This document shows, in pieces, positions 7,930-16,786 of a stretch of 64,000 nt of DNA. The stretch spans positions 3,477,694 to 3,541,693 of the forward strand of contig NZ_CH902583.1 of assembly GCF_000152965.1 (NCBI RefSeq). Reading direction: 5' to 3'. Within the stretch, counting starts at the first letter, position 1. The number at the start of each line of letters is the position of its first letter. A program made the position numbers and the translations under genes. The DNA is from Roseobacter sp. MED193 (GTDB lineage: Bacteria; Pseudomonadota; Alphaproteobacteria; Rhodobacterales; Rhodobacteraceae). A model generated the notes under the pieces. That model was given only the letters and a program-made list of their open reading frames with translations. It ran no database searches and was not told where the DNA came from.

Positions 7930-9483
7930 TCAGAGGCTTTCCAGAAAACGTATGAGGGCGGCCCGGTCATTGGGGGCAAGCGTTATCACCCGATCACGGG
8001 CGGGCTCTGCTTCGCCGCCATGCCAGAGAATGGCCTCAAGCAGAGTACGGGCGCGGCCATCATGCAGATAGCTGGCCATTGGATTGACCTGTTTGGTCAG
8101 ACCAATGCCCCAAAGCGGGGCCGTGCGCCATTCTTGGCCTGTGGCGCGCCCCTCGGGACGATTGTCCGCCAGATCTGGCCCCATGTCGTGCAGCAAAAGG
8201 TCGCTATAGGGCCAAATCAATTGAAAGCTGTTCTCGGGTCGGTCGACCAGGCGTTGGGTCACGTATTTAGGCCGATGACAGCTGGCACACCCGCTGCTGT
8301 AAAACAGCTCTTTTCCGCGTAAAACCTGTGGATCATCGCTGTCGCGACGGGCTGGCACCGCGAGATTTCGGCTATAGAATGTTACCAGATCCATATTGGC
8401 CTGATCGATTTCGTTGCCCCGAATGTCCCCGTCACCATGCTGGGCGGTCAGGCAATGTGTCTGGCGGGCGGTGCAGTCACCGGCGGGGTTGGGGAAAAGC
8501 GGCGTAGAGATGCCAATATCACCGGAAAAAGCTGCAGAAGATTGCTGATGTAGCGTCGGCATTCCTGCCTTGTAGCCAAAGCGACCCAGCATGACCTGCT
8601 GAAACTCGGGCGACCAAGCGAGGTTAGGGCGGCCAGAGATACCATCGCCATCGCTGTCGGTCTCATCTGCATATTCAAGGATATCAGCAGTTGAAATTGC
8701 CTCTAGCAGGCCGAGACCAATCATCGGGGGTGCCAGCCTGGGGGAGAGCATGGCCTGCGGATGGAGTGGCCCATAGCCGAGCTCTGCCGCGCTATAGTGG
8801 GGGCTGCGAAGGGTGGCGGTTTCGCCCCCGGTCAGTTGGACCTGCCGTGGGCTGTATTGCACGCGAAACCGATATTCCGGTGCCAGACCGGGGCGAGAGA
8901 AATCCTGGAGCTGAGTGCCATAGTTGGGATCGGGCGCGGTACCGATGTAGTCTGTCACCGCCTGGAGTTGGCGCGGCACCTCTCCTGGAATAGAGATGCG
9001 TAGAAACATCGAGGCAGAGCGATAGGCGGGATCTTCAGGAACGGTCCCGCGCCCATCCTTGATGTGGCAGCGTTGGCAGCTGCGGGCGTTATACAGCGGT
9101 CCTAACCCATCAGAGGCCAGGGTCGAAGCGGGGGAAAAGACCCAGATCTTCTTGAACAACCCGTTGCCGAGTTTGAACTCCAGTTCCTGTTCAAACGAGA
9201 GATTGGCGCTGTGCTGCGAAAAAGCTTCGTCGTCTCTGCGCGCGCGTGCCGTCGTGGCGCCGGCAGGGTTCTCTTCAAAGGTCTCAGCTTTGGTGAAATC
9301 CTGCGTTGGTGCTGTCACTTCCGCAACGCGGGCCCGTTCAGCGGCGCTGCGGGGCAGGGTGGTCAGGTGGGGATCCCCAAGCGGCAATACGGAGAGATCA
9401 AGGGGTGGGGCCGCTCTCGGATCAAGGGCAGAAGCAGAGGAGGCCGCCGCAAGCGCGGCAGCCAGAAGGAGCTTACTCTTCAA
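7930..9483 (-). CDS. Di-heme oxidoreductase (DUF1111/DHOR family), periplasmic
   Basis: 517 aa from the TTG at 9483 (an ATG at 9516 is possible). The start [19 protein letters not shown] is a signal peptide. Two c-type heme sites are visible: CQRCH at residues 136-140 and CASCH in the C-terminal third ([16 protein letters not shown]). Other family stretches are [30 protein letters not shown] and the C-terminal RTAPLWGIG with [10 protein letters not shown]-like [25 protein letters not shown] proteins are MauG-like, and genomically they accompany imelysins in iron-responsive clusters. It overlaps the bfr stop by 11 bases and precedes the imelysin-like gene. Confidence 0.85.
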   Translation of the reverse strand: MKSKLLLAAALAAASSASALDPRAAPPLDLSVLPLGDPHLTTLPRSAAERARVAEVTAPTQDFTKAETFEENPAGATTARARRDDEAFSQHSANLSFEQELEFKLGNGLFKKIWVFSPASTLASDGLGPLYNARSCQRCHIKDGRGTVPEDPAYRSASMFLRISIPGEVPRQLQAVTDYIGTAPDPNYGTQLQDFSRPGLAPEYRFRVQYSPRQVQLTGGETATLRSPHYSAAELGYGPLHPQAMLSPRLAPPMIGLGLLEAISTADILEYADETDSDGDGISGRPNLAWSPEFQQVMLGRFGYKAGMPTLHQQSSAAFSGDIGISTPLFPNPAGDCTARQTHCLTAQHGDGDIRGNEIDQANMDLVTFYSRNLAVPARRDSDDPQVLRGKELFYSSGCASCHRPKYVTQRLVDRPENSFQLIWPYSDLLLHDMGPDLADNRPEGRATGQEWRTAPLWGIGLTKQVNPMASYLHDGRARTLLEAILWHGGEAEPARDRVITLAPNDRAALIRFLESL

Positions 9484-9961
9484 CCGCTTCCATTTTGGTG
9501 GCGTTGAGTTGTGCATAGTTTTCGGCACCAATCCGGTCGTGCAGGTCAAGCTGAGTTTCGAGGAAGTCGATATGCCCTTCTTCGTCTGCCATCAATGTCT
9601 CAAACAGTTTCATGGTGACGTAATCACCTGCCTCATTGCAGACTTCTCGGGCTTCCTTGTACAGCGCGCGGGCGCTTTCTTCGGCAGCGAGATCGCACTC
9701 CAGAGTTTCTTTTGGGGTCTGACCGATGCGCAGTGGATCCAGCTTTTGCAGATTGGGGTGACCGCCTAGGAACAGGATGCGTTCAATCAGATCATCCGCA
9801 TGCTGCATTTCTTCGATGCTTTCTTCACGGCTCTTTTTGGCCATGCTGCCCAGACCCCAGTCGTCCTGCAGACGATAGTGGAGCCAGTACTGGCTGACGG
9901 CTGTCAGCTCATGACGCAGCGCTTTGTTGAGATAGTCGATGACTTTGGGGTCGCCCTTCAT
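9473..9961 (-). CDS. bfr: Bacterioferritin
   Basis: 162 aa, the normal Bfr length. [31 protein letters not shown] carries the first ferroxidase Glu (E18 region). [22 protein letters not shown] carries the ExxH pair and the heme-ligating region lies near Met52 (EEMQHAD). [15 protein letters not shown] carries the third ExxH. It stores iron as a 24-mer with shared heme. It follows bfd, whose C-terminus overlaps its start by 53 bases. The iron-box pair upstream of bfd suggests iron control of the whole run. Confidence 0.95.
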   Translation of the reverse strand: MKGDPKVIDYLNKALRHELTAVSQYWLHYRLQDDWGLGSMAKKSREESIEEMQHADDLIERILFLGGHPNLQKLDPLRIGQTPKETLECDLAAEESARALYKEAREVCNEAGDYVTMKLFETLMADEEGHIDFLETQLDLHDRIGAENYAQLNATKMEAVEE

Positions 9962-10202
9962 AGGTACTCTCCTGAATTGCTCGGCGGCGCAGATTTTGCA
10001 GCTGCGCAGGTACTGTCATCTTATCATTGCTGCGCATCGTGTCGAGGAAGAGTGGCATGCATCCGCCACAATCTGCCGCCTTGCCAAGGGCATGGTAGAT
10101 TTTTCCGGGTGTGATGATGGTGTCTGGGTCGGCATTTCGCATCCAGTCGATGGCGGCGTGGATGTCATGGTCTGAGATCGCAGTGCAGTGACAGATGATC
10201 AT
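9909..10202 (-). CDS. bfd: Bacterioferritin-associated ferredoxin-like protein
   Basis: 97 aa starting [20 protein letters not shown]. Bfd is a [2Fe-2S] protein that reduces Bfr to mobilise iron. The Cys pattern CHC near residue 5 and DCGGCMP near residue 45 matches the BFD-like [2Fe-2S] fold (four cysteines). It is longer than E. coli Bfd (64 aa): a basic tail ([20 protein letters not shown]) runs 53 bases into the bfr gene in another frame. The frame is open upstream to 10337, but homology begins at this ATG. Immediately upstream lie two iron-box-like sequences. Confidence 0.88.
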   Translation of the reverse strand: MIICHCTAISDHDIHAAIDWMRNADPDTIITPGKIYHALGKAADCGGCMPLFLDTMRSNDKMTVPAQLQNLRRRAIQESTYEGRPQSHRLSQQSAAS

Positions 10203-10257
10203 TCGAGAGGTCCCTGGAGTGTGCCGTGCCGAGGAGTCGTTTGGTTGAGGCAATATC

Positions 10258-10303
10258 TGACAAAAACAATAAGGATGCAAGGGAAGGCTTATTGTTTTTG
10301 TCA
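10258..10303. promoter_or_regulatory. Paired inverted iron-box-like sites upstream of bfd
   Basis: Perfect 16-bp arms TGACAAAAACAATAAG (10258-10273) and CTTATTGTTTTTGTCA (10288-10303) separated by 14 bases. Each arm contains TGA-N9-TAA or TTA-N9-TCA, one base off the TGA-N9-TCA operator (IRO box) bound by RirA in Rhizobiales and Rhodobacterales. They are 56 bp upstream of the bfd start. The same dyad could form an RNA hairpin. Fe-dependent control of bfd-bfr and downstream genes is the likely role. Confidence 0.65.
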
Positions 10304-10319
10304 GGTAATAGGGCTGGCC

Positions 10320-10349
10320 AAAAAAAATGGGTCGCAAAACTGCGACCCA
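10320..10349 (-). terminator. Rho-independent terminator of the porin gene
   Basis: On the minus strand TGGGTCGCA (10349-10341), loop GTTT, TGCGACCCA (10336-10328) is followed directly by a run of eight T. This is a textbook intrinsic terminator, 67 bases after the end of the porin-like gene. It insulates the iron block to the right from the bfd operon. Confidence 0.9.
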
Positions 10350-10415
10350 GAGGTAGGTTAAAGCTGGTGTCTCCGCTGGGGTGGGATACAGAACACCTGC
10401 TTTGATGGGCCAGTG

Positions 10416-11429
10416 TTACCCGCCTAGAGGGATGATCAGGTTGAGGCCCAAGATGGTGTCCTTGACGCCGCCGTCATCCTGAAATGCCAGGGCTCCGCCG
10501 AGCGCGAGGCCATTTTCAAACTCATACTCAGCCGCAAGTGAGTGCAGGTCAGTTTTACCCGCTGTATCCATATCGCGCTGGGACAGGGTGCCCGACAGGG
10601 TCCAGTTTCCTATGGCATAGGCGGCGTTCAACGTTACAAAGCTGGCGTCATCGGCTGTGCCACCAAAATTGCTGAATGCTGCGACCTCGGCAAAGAGATC
10701 AAGGCCATTGCCAAAGGAGTGGCCAAGGCCAGCGACAAAGCCTTGCTCGTCATCCACATCGCCGAGGCTGGCGCTGAGGTGACGCGCGCCAATATGGAAA
10801 CGGGTGTTGTCCACTTCATGGGCCCACTGGATCGCAAAGTTGTCCAGTTCCCCGGTGTTGCCGGCACCTCCTGCCGAGGCGCGGTTGCGGCCACGATCTT
10901 CCCCCCAGGAGCGGCTGAGCGAGGTGTCATCGGCAAAGAAGACGCCAAAAGAGAGCGTGCCAGCGCCGTTGAGTTCAACATCGGCCAAAATACCCAGTTG
11001 CTCGGTCAGCTCATAGTCTTCGGACAGGGTGCCGCCAAAGAAGCCCGCTGCGTGATCCCAGGCCCCGCCAAAGACAGGGTGTAGTTTACCAATCGACAGG
11101 GTTGTCGACTCGCCGATGTCAAAGCTAAAACCAAGCTCTTCCACATAGAGGCCCATGTCCTCAAATGTGCGGTCTACGGTTGGATCTGTGACGCTTTCGC
11201 CTGTCAGTGTCGAAAAGATCGCCATGCCGTTGCCAAATGTGTAGGTGCCGGTGGCAGTGATAATGGCATAGGTATTGCGGATTTCATTGGCGGCCACATC
11301 AGACGATATGACCTGTTCATTGCCAATTTCGATCTCGCCTTCCCAAGTGAAACCGTCGGCGAGCGCAGCATTTGCGCACAGGACGACGGGGACGCTGAGG
11401 GCCAGCGCCGCATTTGTTTTGACTGTCAT
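10416..11429 (-). CDS. Porin-like outer membrane beta-barrel protein
   Basis: 337 aa. A signal peptide (MTVKTNAALALSVPVVLCANAALA, cleavage after ALA) precedes a strand-rich, glycine/aspartate-rich sequence with alternating hydrophobic residues. The repeated patterns include FGNGMAIFSTLTGE, LSIGKLHPVFGGAWDHAAG and FGNGLDLFAEVAAF, and a final hydrophobic strand ILGLNLIIPLGG ends near the C-terminus, typical of a 16-strand general porin. Substrate is not evident. Linkage to the imelysin/hemP genes suggests a role in the same iron-limited response. It is followed by a strong terminator and preceded by a 23-bp palindrome. Confidence 0.75.
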   Translation of the reverse strand: MTVKTNAALALSVPVVLCANAALADGFTWEGEIEIGNEQVISSDVAANEIRNTYAIITATGTYTFGNGMAIFSTLTGESVTDPTVDRTFEDMGLYVEELGFSFDIGESTTLSIGKLHPVFGGAWDHAAGFFGGTLSEDYELTEQLGILADVELNGAGTLSFGVFFADDTSLSRSWGEDRGRNRASAGGAGNTGELDNFAIQWAHEVDNTRFHIGARHLSASLGDVDDEQGFVAGLGHSFGNGLDLFAEVAAFSNFGGTADDASFVTLNAAYAIGNWTLSGTLSQRDMDTAGKTDLHSLAAEYEFENGLALGGALAFQDDGGVKDTILGLNLIIPLGG

Positions 11430-11487
11430 TTACCTGTTTCTCTCTGATGAAGCGACCGGACCGAAGGGAGGTCAGGTCGCCCTTAGG

Positions 11488-11510
11488 GTTACGTTATGAA
11501 ATAACGTAAC
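11488..11510. promoter_or_regulatory. 23-bp palindrome upstream of the porin gene
   Basis: Perfect arms GTTACGTTAT and ATAACGTAAC around a 3-base centre (GAA). It lies 6 bases past the imelysin stop and 58 bases before the porin ATG, where a promoter for the porin would be. The core GTTAT-N3-ATAAC resembles binding sites of Fur-superfamily regulators such as Zur. It could also be an RNA 3' hairpin of the imelysin message, but there is no T-run. Confidence 0.5.
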
Positions 11511-11516
11511 GATTCA

Positions 11517-12785
11517 CTATTCGAAGACCGCGGAAGGATTGTCAAGACTGTCGGAGCCTTCGATTTCCAACCCATCCAGGCTGAGCAGCGTGACAACGCG
11601 TTCAATCGACCTTGTCTGGTCTACCAGCCCGTTGACGCCGCCCATGATCAGGGCTTCGCCTGCGGTATTGCCCTGCGCCAACATCTGGTCGTAGGAGAGG
11701 CCCGCCTCAGCAGTGGATTTGATGCGACCCAGCGCTCGCATGGTCGTGGCCAGTTTCATCCGCATCTCACTGTCCAGTGCGGGATCGGCGGCAACAACCA
11801 GATCGGAAAGCGACGGCCCAGAGATCATCTCCCCGTTCACGCGGATATATTCCCCCAGGTAGATATTTTGTACGCCCAATCCATCGTAATAGTGGCTGTT
11901 GTGGGTGTTGTCGGAAAAGCAGTCGTGCTCTTCTTCCGGGTCATTCAGCATCAGCCCAAGGCGCATACGCTCCCCGGCCTGTTCCCCGTAAGACAGCGAG
12001 CCCATCCCGGTCAGCATGGCAGAGATGCCAGCGCCTTCATCGGCGAGCAGGGATATGCGAGCATCTCCGGCTTCATCCCATTGCGCGGCCATCCATTCCA
12101 GGTCGGAGACCAGCAGCGCAGTGGCGGCTTTGAGGTAGTCACCGCGACGGTCGCAATGGCCATTGGTGCAGTTGTCCCCCGAGGCGTAATCGGTCCAAGA
12201 ACGATTGCCCGCGCCATGGTCAGTTCCGTTCAGATCCTGGCCCCAGAGTAGAAACTCAATCGCGTGGTAGCCTGTGGCCACATTGGCCTCGACGCCATCG
12301 GCCTCATGCAGGGTTTCAGAGAGCAGGGCGGGAGTGATGGCACTGGTGTCGATCGCTTTTCCAGAGAGATCAAATGTCGGATTGGCGATGACGTTCAATG
12401 CGGCCAGAGCGTTTTCATCACTGGGCCCTCCATAGGTGGCATCCACATAGTCAATCAGCCCTTCGTCCAATGGCCAGGCGTTCACCTTGCCCTCCCAATC
12501 ATCAACGATGGCATTGCCAAAGCGGAAAACTTCGGACTGCTGATAGGGAACGCGCGCGGCCAGCCAGGCCTGACGCGCAGCTGTCAGGGCCTCGGCGGAG
12601 GGGGTGGCAATCAGGGCGTCTACAGCAAGTTGGAGGGTGTGCGCTGTGGCAAGGCTGTCTTGATATTTCGCTTGGGCAATATTGGCATAATTGGCCAGAA
12701 CTTCGGCTTTCTCGGTTGCCAGCCCAGGTGTGGCGCAAAGAGCGAGACCCGCAAGGGCGGAGCTGGTGAGAAACAGATTTTTCAT
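11517..12785 (-). CDS. Imelysin family iron-regulated protein
   Basis: 422 aa. Signal peptide MKNLFLTSSALAGLALCATPGLA, then two imelysin-type helical bundles. The diagnostic GxHxxE motif is intact as GYHAIEFLLWGQD near residue 170, with the upstream ARQAWLAARVPYQQSEVFRFG segment and the RSWTDY segment. The length and the SHYYDGLGVQNIYLGEY region match IrpA-type imelysins, periplasmic or outer-membrane proteins needed for growth at low iron in some bacteria. It is the third or fourth gene of an operon beginning at the hemP region and governed by two iron boxes near 13.75 kb. Confidence 0.92.
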   Translation of the reverse strand: MKNLFLTSSALAGLALCATPGLATEKAEVLANYANIAQAKYQDSLATAHTLQLAVDALIATPSAEALTAARQAWLAARVPYQQSEVFRFGNAIVDDWEGKVNAWPLDEGLIDYVDATYGGPSDENALAALNVIANPTFDLSGKAIDTSAITPALLSETLHEADGVEANVATGYHAIEFLLWGQDLNGTDHGAGNRSWTDYASGDNCTNGHCDRRGDYLKAATALLVSDLEWMAAQWDEAGDARISLLADEGAGISAMLTGMGSLSYGEQAGERMRLGLMLNDPEEEHDCFSDNTHNSHYYDGLGVQNIYLGEYIRVNGEMISGPSLSDLVVAADPALDSEMRMKLATTMRALGRIKSTAEAGLSYDQMLAQGNTAGEALIMGGVNGLVDQTRSIERVVTLLSLDGLEIEGSDSLDNPSAVFE

Positions 12786-12842
12786 TTTGAAATCCTTGGA
12801 TGGGTTGGCATGGGAAATCTTGGCTGGGTGGCGCTGTGTTGG

Positions 12843-13322
12843 TCAGTGCAGTGTGGCTGCCCCCGGCCGGTAGCACTGCCGAGAGGGCGGCTCACCGGTG
12901 AGGTGTTGCAACAGCAGTCCAGTTTGCGTGGCCAGGAGGCTGAGCGCCTGTGCCTTTTGCGGCGTTACGATTAGGGCAGCCAGCAAGTCTGCATCTGCGG
13001 CCCCGCCCTCAGTTGCGGCAGCGACAAGGTTGGCCAGGCAATTTTCATCCGCACCGAGGCAGGAGCAGGTCATACCGTGTCGTATCAGGGGGCGGCGCCC
13101 ATGCGTGACGCAGAAATCGCAGAGTGCCCCAAAGCTTTCCAAGGTGCTTTTGGCCAGGCTTGGGCCCATAGCTTGTCCGAGCGTTTGAAATAGGTCTGCA
13201 CGCGCCGCTGCTCCACTGAACCAAGCGCGAAAATAGCGCACGACACCAGCCTCTAGCGGGGGTAAATCGGCGAGCAGGCCGACGGCAGCGCCGCCACGTA
13301 TGGAAAGCTGTGGCGCGGTCAT
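12843..13322 (-). CDS. Conserved hypothetical protein of the hemP operon
   Basis: 159 aa, start ATG overlapping the hemP stop by four bases (ATGA), so translation is coupled. It is not recognised as a named family. It is mostly helical by composition, with cysteines in a cluster (ALCDFCVTHGRRPLIRHGMTCSCLGADENCLANL, five Cys within about 30 residues) that could bind metal or heme. No signal peptide or membrane segment is seen. Location between hemP and imelysin suggests a role in iron or heme handling. Confidence 0.7.
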   Translation of the reverse strand: MTAPQLSIRGGAAVGLLADLPPLEAGVVRYFRAWFSGAAARADLFQTLGQAMGPSLAKSTLESFGALCDFCVTHGRRPLIRHGMTCSCLGADENCLANLVAAATEGGAADADLLAALIVTPQKAQALSLLATQTGLLLQHLTGEPPSRQCYRPGAATLH

Positions 13323-13489
13323 TTTGTCAAGATTAGTTTTCCAGCCCGGGTGATCCGCAGGCTGTAGATCTGGCCATTGAGAAGAATGCGCGCCTGGATG
13401 CCGCCGCGTGTCAGATCCTCTGCGTGGTAGGTTGGGAAAACTTCGGGGGAGGCAGTGGTTGCCACTGGATCAGATGTCATCTGGTTCAT
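13319..13489 (-). CDS. hemP: Hemin uptake protein HemP
   Basis: 56 aa from the ATG at 13489 (13480 is a second ATG). The C-terminal half YHAEDLTRGGIQARILLNGQIYSLRITRAGKLILTK matches the HemP family core, whose signature ends in LR-T-GKLILTK. HemP is a small protein linked to expression or function of heme-uptake systems; its mechanism is poorly defined. The start overlaps the stop of a preceding 55-codon frame by four bases, and its own stop overlaps the next start, so three frames are chained. No TonB-dependent heme receptor is visible in the window. Confidence 0.85.
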   Translation of the reverse strand: MNQMTSDPVATTASPEVFPTYHAEDLTRGGIQARILLNGQIYSLRITRAGKLILTK

Positions 13490-13653
13490 GAGGGTCGCCC
13501 ATTGTTGAATTCCGCCTTGTCCAAAATCCATTCCAGACAAAGCCCGGAAAGGGCGCCGCTGGGGGCAAAAACCGGAGCCCAAAGCGCGTCACGTTCTTCT
13601 GCCTCTGCAGGGCGGCTTCGGGGCGTATTGGTCTGAGGGGTTTTGATCGACAT
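13486..13653 (-). CDS. Putative 55-aa protein translationally coupled to hemP
   Basis: A frame from the ATG at 13653 begins MSIKTPQTNTPRSRPAEAEE and ends with a TGA that overlaps the hemP ATG (ATGA). It contains one hydrophobic patch (APSGALSGLCLEWIL) and no recognisable motif. It is the first open frame after the two iron boxes. The coupling arrangement is the main reason to call it. The upstream sequence shows only a weak Shine-Dalgarno, so it may instead be the hemP leader. Confidence 0.45.
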   Translation of the reverse strand: MSIKTPQTNTPRSRPAEAEERDALWAPVFAPSGALSGLCLEWILDKAEFNNGRPS

Positions 13654-13727
13654 AGGTGGCGATTTCTATTTGTGTGATGCGGGTTGAGGCTGGCCTAGCG
13701 AGTCAGGTTGGCTGGGAGTCTTATACC

Positions 13728-13742
13728 TGATTAAAACAATCA
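13728..13742. promoter_or_regulatory. Iron-responsive operator (TGA-N9-TCA), distal
   Basis: TGA-TTAAAACAA-TCA is an exact TGA-N9-TCA dyad, the RirA/IRO-box consensus of alphaproteobacteria. It is 75 bp upstream of the 55-aa frame that heads the hemP operon, at a promoter-proximal distance. With a second site 12 bases away it suggests cooperative repression under iron sufficiency. Confidence 0.7.
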
Positions 13743-13754
13743 AGAAACCCTTTC

Positions 13755-13769
13755 TGACTATTTTTGTCA
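13755..13769. promoter_or_regulatory. Iron-responsive operator (TGA-N9-TCA), second copy
   Basis: TGA-CTATTTTTG-TCA, a second exact IRO-type box inside a wider dyad TTTCTGAC/GTCAGAAA (13751-13773). Together with the site at 13728 it forms a tandem operator upstream of the hemP-imelysin-porin genes. Confidence 0.75.
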
Positions 13770-13868
13770 GAAAAAGTCACACGGCCCATGTATGTTTCCA
13801 GACTGGAAGCAATCACCGCAGGGGCGCGGCAGGTGCTGGGGCGCCGGGACGGCGTGTTGCCAAAAGGA

Positions 13869-13897
13869 AAACCCCACCTTTGAAAAAGGCGGGGTTT
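13869..13897 (-). terminator. Rho-independent terminator after metG
   Basis: On the minus strand AAACCCCGCCTTT pairs with AAAGGTGGGGTTT around a 3-base loop, followed by TCCTTTT. It lies 57 bases after the metG stop and separates metG from the iron block. Confidence 0.88.
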
Positions 13898-13953
13898 ACA
13901 GGTCTTGGCGCGCTGGCACGCGCCGGGTTGGCCTCTTGAGCAGGCGGCGTGAT

Positions 13954-15672
13954 TTAGTCGCGGATGCCTGCGAAACGGGCCTGCCATTCTTCGCGTTGCT
14001 CATCAGTGATCTTGGCAAAGAGGTTCTCTGGAACGGAAAAAGCATGTCCCACAGGCAGGGCTGAGAGAGCGGCCTCGACATCCTTGGGCCAGCTGCGGTC
14101 GTCGCAGTTCAGGGCCTGCATCAGGACCTCTGAGGCATTGGGGATAAAGGGGCTGCTGAGCACCGCGTAGAGCCGGATCAGGTTCAGCCCGAGACGCACC
14201 TGGGTGGCCGCCAGCTGGGGGTCGGTTTTGAAGGTGGCCCAGGGGGCTGTGCTTTGCAGGTATTCGTTGCCGGCAACCCAGATCGCGCGCAGTTCCTGGG
14301 CGGATTTGCGCACTTCCATGTTTTCCATATGTTGCTCATAGGCGCGAATACGGCTGGTGAGATCGGCGATAAGCGCCTGTTCCGGTGCGCCATAGGGGGC
14401 AGATTCTGGTACGGCCTCGCCGAATTTTGAGCGGCAGAACTTAGTGATGCGGCTGACAAAATTGCCCAGAACATCTGCCAGATCCTTGTTCACCGATTGC
14501 TGGAACTGCTCCCAGGTGAATTCGGAATCCGAGCTTTCGGGGGCATGGCTGAGCAGCCACCAGCGCCAGTAGTCGGCGGGCAGGATTTCCAGTGCCTGAT
14601 CCATGAAGATGCCGCGTCCCTGACTGGTCGAGAACTGGCCACCGTCATAGTTCAGGTAGTTGAAGCTCTTGAGGTGGTCGACCAACTTCCAGGGCTCGCC
14701 TGAGCCAAGGATGGTGGCTGGGAAGGATAGTGTATGGAAGGGCACATTGTCCTTGCCCATAAACTGCACGTATTTCACATCATCTGCGCCCATGTCGGTG
14801 CGCCACCAACGCTGCCAATCGGCATCTGTCTTGCCATTGGCCTCGGCCCATTCGCCTGCGGCAGCGATATATTCGATCGGGGCGTCGAACCAGACGTAGA
14901 AAACCTTGCCCTCCATGCCAGGCCAGTCTTCGGTGCCCTTTTTCACCGGGATGCCCCAGTCGAGGTCGCGGGTAATGCCGCGATCCTGCAGCCCGTCGCC
15001 GTCATGCAGCCATTTCTTGGCAATGGAGGTGGTGAGAACGGGCCAGTCGCTCTTGCTGTTAATCCAGGCGTCCAGCTGATCCTTCATCTGGCTTTGGCAC
15101 AGGAACAGATGTTTGGTGGCGCGCACCTCCAGATCGGTGGAGCCAGAAATGGCAGAGCGTGGGTTGATCAGATCGGTGGGGTCCAGCTGCTTGGTGCATT
15201 CCTCGCATTGATCGCCGCGCGCCTTTTCAAAGCCGCAGTTGGGGCAGGTGCCTTCCACATAGCGATCCGGCAAAAAGCGGCCATCGGCATGGGAGTAGAT
15301 CTGGCTGTCGTCCACTTCGCGGATCAGGCCCGCCTCGGCCAGCTTGCCGGCAAAATGCTGGGTCAGCGCATGGTTTTGTGGGCTGGAAGAGCGGCCGAAG
15401 TGATCAAAGCTGAGGCCAAAGCCCTTGGCGATATCGGCCTGCACCTCGTGCATTTCAGCACAGAATTCCTCGACGGGCTGGCCGGCCTTGGCGGCAGCAA
15501 GTTCGGCTGGGGTGCCGTGCTCATCGGTGGCACAGAGAAACATAACTTCGTTGCCAGTGGCGCGCTGGAACCGGGCATAGAGATCAGCCGGGAGCTGACT
15601 GCCAACCAGATTTCCAAGGTGTTTGATCCCATTGATATAGGGAATTGCCGAAGTAATCAGAATGCGTGCCAT
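13954..15672 (-). CDS. metG: Methionyl-tRNA synthetase
   Basis: 572 aa from the second in-frame ATG ([21 protein letters not shown]), the usual MetRS start; an ATG nine bases upstream is also in frame. The class-I HIGH motif appears as HLGN (residues 18-21). A zinc knuckle CPNC/CEEC lies at 143-159. The KMSKS loop is replaced by FSTS (347-350, [11 protein letters not shown]). The anticodon-binding domain follows with [19 protein letters not shown]. There is no C-terminal tRNA-binding EMAP-like domain. It charges tRNA-Met. It is monocistronic, with a strong terminator. Confidence 0.95.
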   Translation of the reverse strand: MARILITSAIPYINGIKHLGNLVGSQLPADLYARFQRATGNEVMFLCATDEHGTPAELAAAKAGQPVEEFCAEMHEVQADIAKGFGLSFDHFGRSSSPQNHALTQHFAGKLAEAGLIREVDDSQIYSHADGRFLPDRYVEGTCPNCGFEKARGDQCEECTKQLDPTDLINPRSAISGSTDLEVRATKHLFLCQSQMKDQLDAWINSKSDWPVLTTSIAKKWLHDGDGLQDRGITRDLDWGIPVKKGTEDWPGMEGKVFYVWFDAPIEYIAAAGEWAEANGKTDADWQRWWRTDMGADDVKYVQFMGKDNVPFHTLSFPATILGSGEPWKLVDHLKSFNYLNYDGGQFSTSQGRGIFMDQALEILPADYWRWWLLSHAPESSDSEFTWEQFQQSVNKDLADVLGNFVSRITKFCRSKFGEAVPESAPYGAPEQALIADLTSRIRAYEQHMENMEVRKSAQELRAIWVAGNEYLQSTAPWATFKTDPQLAATQVRLGLNLIRLYAVLSSPFIPNASEVLMQALNCDDRSWPKDVEAALSALPVGHAFSVPENLFAKITDEQREEWQARFAGIRD

Positions 15673-15919
15673 GCCATCCACCCGTGAATAAAGTCAGAGG
15701 CTCGTCTACCCCATGCAGGGCGGCACGAAAACCCCGGCTGAGCCTTTCCGCAGATTTTTGAAGGCCAAGCCAGCTTTGTCTTGCTTTGCGGTCCGCTCTG
15801 GCGCACCTATAGCGGGAAATCTTTTCCCAATGCCTTGAAATGTCACAGGCGCGTGACCAAGTATTCTGCATACCGTTGCATACTGTTTGCCTTTTCTGCC
15901 CCGAGGACTTTGCCCATAG

Positions 15920-16681
15920 ATGTTTGACTACCTGTTCGACCCGGATTTTCTGCCCTTCACCTTTGCGCTGGCGCTGTTGTTTGGCCTGGCGGGGCTGGAA
16001 CTGGTGGCCCTGCTGATTGGGGCCAGTTTTCTGGGTAGCGGTGAGGCAGATGGGGATCTGGGCGGGGTTGACGGTATCGATGGTCCCGACGTGCCGGAAC
16101 TGGGTGATTTTGGCGGCGATCTGTCGCTGGATGCCGATGCCATCGGCGATCTTGGCGATCTGGATCTTGCGGATATCGACGGGATGGATCTGTCCGAAGG
16201 CTCTGCGCCGGTCGAGGCCGCTGGCGGGGTAAGCGGCTGGCTGGGCCTGGGCAAAATGCCGATGCTGATCTGGTTGGCGACCTTGCTGCTGGGTTTTGGC
16301 TTGAGCGGTATCGGACTGCAATTGGCGCTGAAATCGCTTATCGGGTCTGCCCTCTCCCCCTGGCTGATTGGGGCTCCGGCTGGTGCCTTTGGCATCTGGT
16401 TTGCCCGCAGCTTTGGCGCCGTTTTTGCGCGTCTGCTGCCACAGGTGGAAACCGAAGCCCTGTCCGAGCGCAGCCTGGGTCGCCGACGCGGCGTCGTCAC
16501 CCAGGGCACCGCTGCCAAGGGACGCCCAGCCGAGGTGCGGGTGATGGATCGCTACGGCAATGCACATTACCTACGCGCCGAACCCTTTGCCAAAGGTGAG
16601 GAAATCACCCAGGGCACCGAGGTTCTGGTGATCCGGGACAGACGGCAAGATGCCTATGTGCTGATCCCACTTTCGGAATGA
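15920..16681 (+). CDS. YqiJ-like OB-fold membrane protein (flotillin partner)
   Basis: 253 aa. An N-terminal membrane segment (FTFALALLFGLAGLELVALLIGASFL) is followed by an acidic Gly/Asp-rich loop (about residues 42-95, repeated GD-L, DLG and DID). Two more membrane segments come next (about 112-160), then a soluble C-terminal domain with RRGVVTQGTAAKGRPAEVRV and VLVIRDRRQDAYVL, typical of the OB-fold of YqiJ and NfeD-like proteins. YqiJ and NfeD proteins are encoded next to flotillins and help organise membrane microdomains. The flotillin gene begins 105 bases downstream on the same strand. Confidence 0.85.
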   Translation: MFDYLFDPDFLPFTFALALLFGLAGLELVALLIGASFLGSGEADGDLGGVDGIDGPDVPELGDFGGDLSLDADAIGDLGDLDLADIDGMDLSEGSAPVEAAGGVSGWLGLGKMPMLIWLATLLLGFGLSGIGLQLALKSLIGSALSPWLIGAPAGAFGIWFARSFGAVFARLLPQVETEALSERSLGRRRGVVTQGTAAKGRPAEVRVMDRYGNAHYLRAEPFAKGEEITQGTEVLVIRDRRQDAYVLIPLSE

Positions 16682-16786
16682 AGCTACGTGCCGCCTTAGG
16701 GCCGTGGATACACAGGCAGGTTTGAAATGGCCAAGAAGACAGCCGAACAAACAGCCGAGATTTTATTGAACGATGGAGGAATTCAA

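Noticed and set aside
15584-16567. 327-codon minus-strand frame opposite the YqiJ-like gene
   Set aside because: Shadow frame across metG start and the plus-strand YqiJ gene; no domain recognised.
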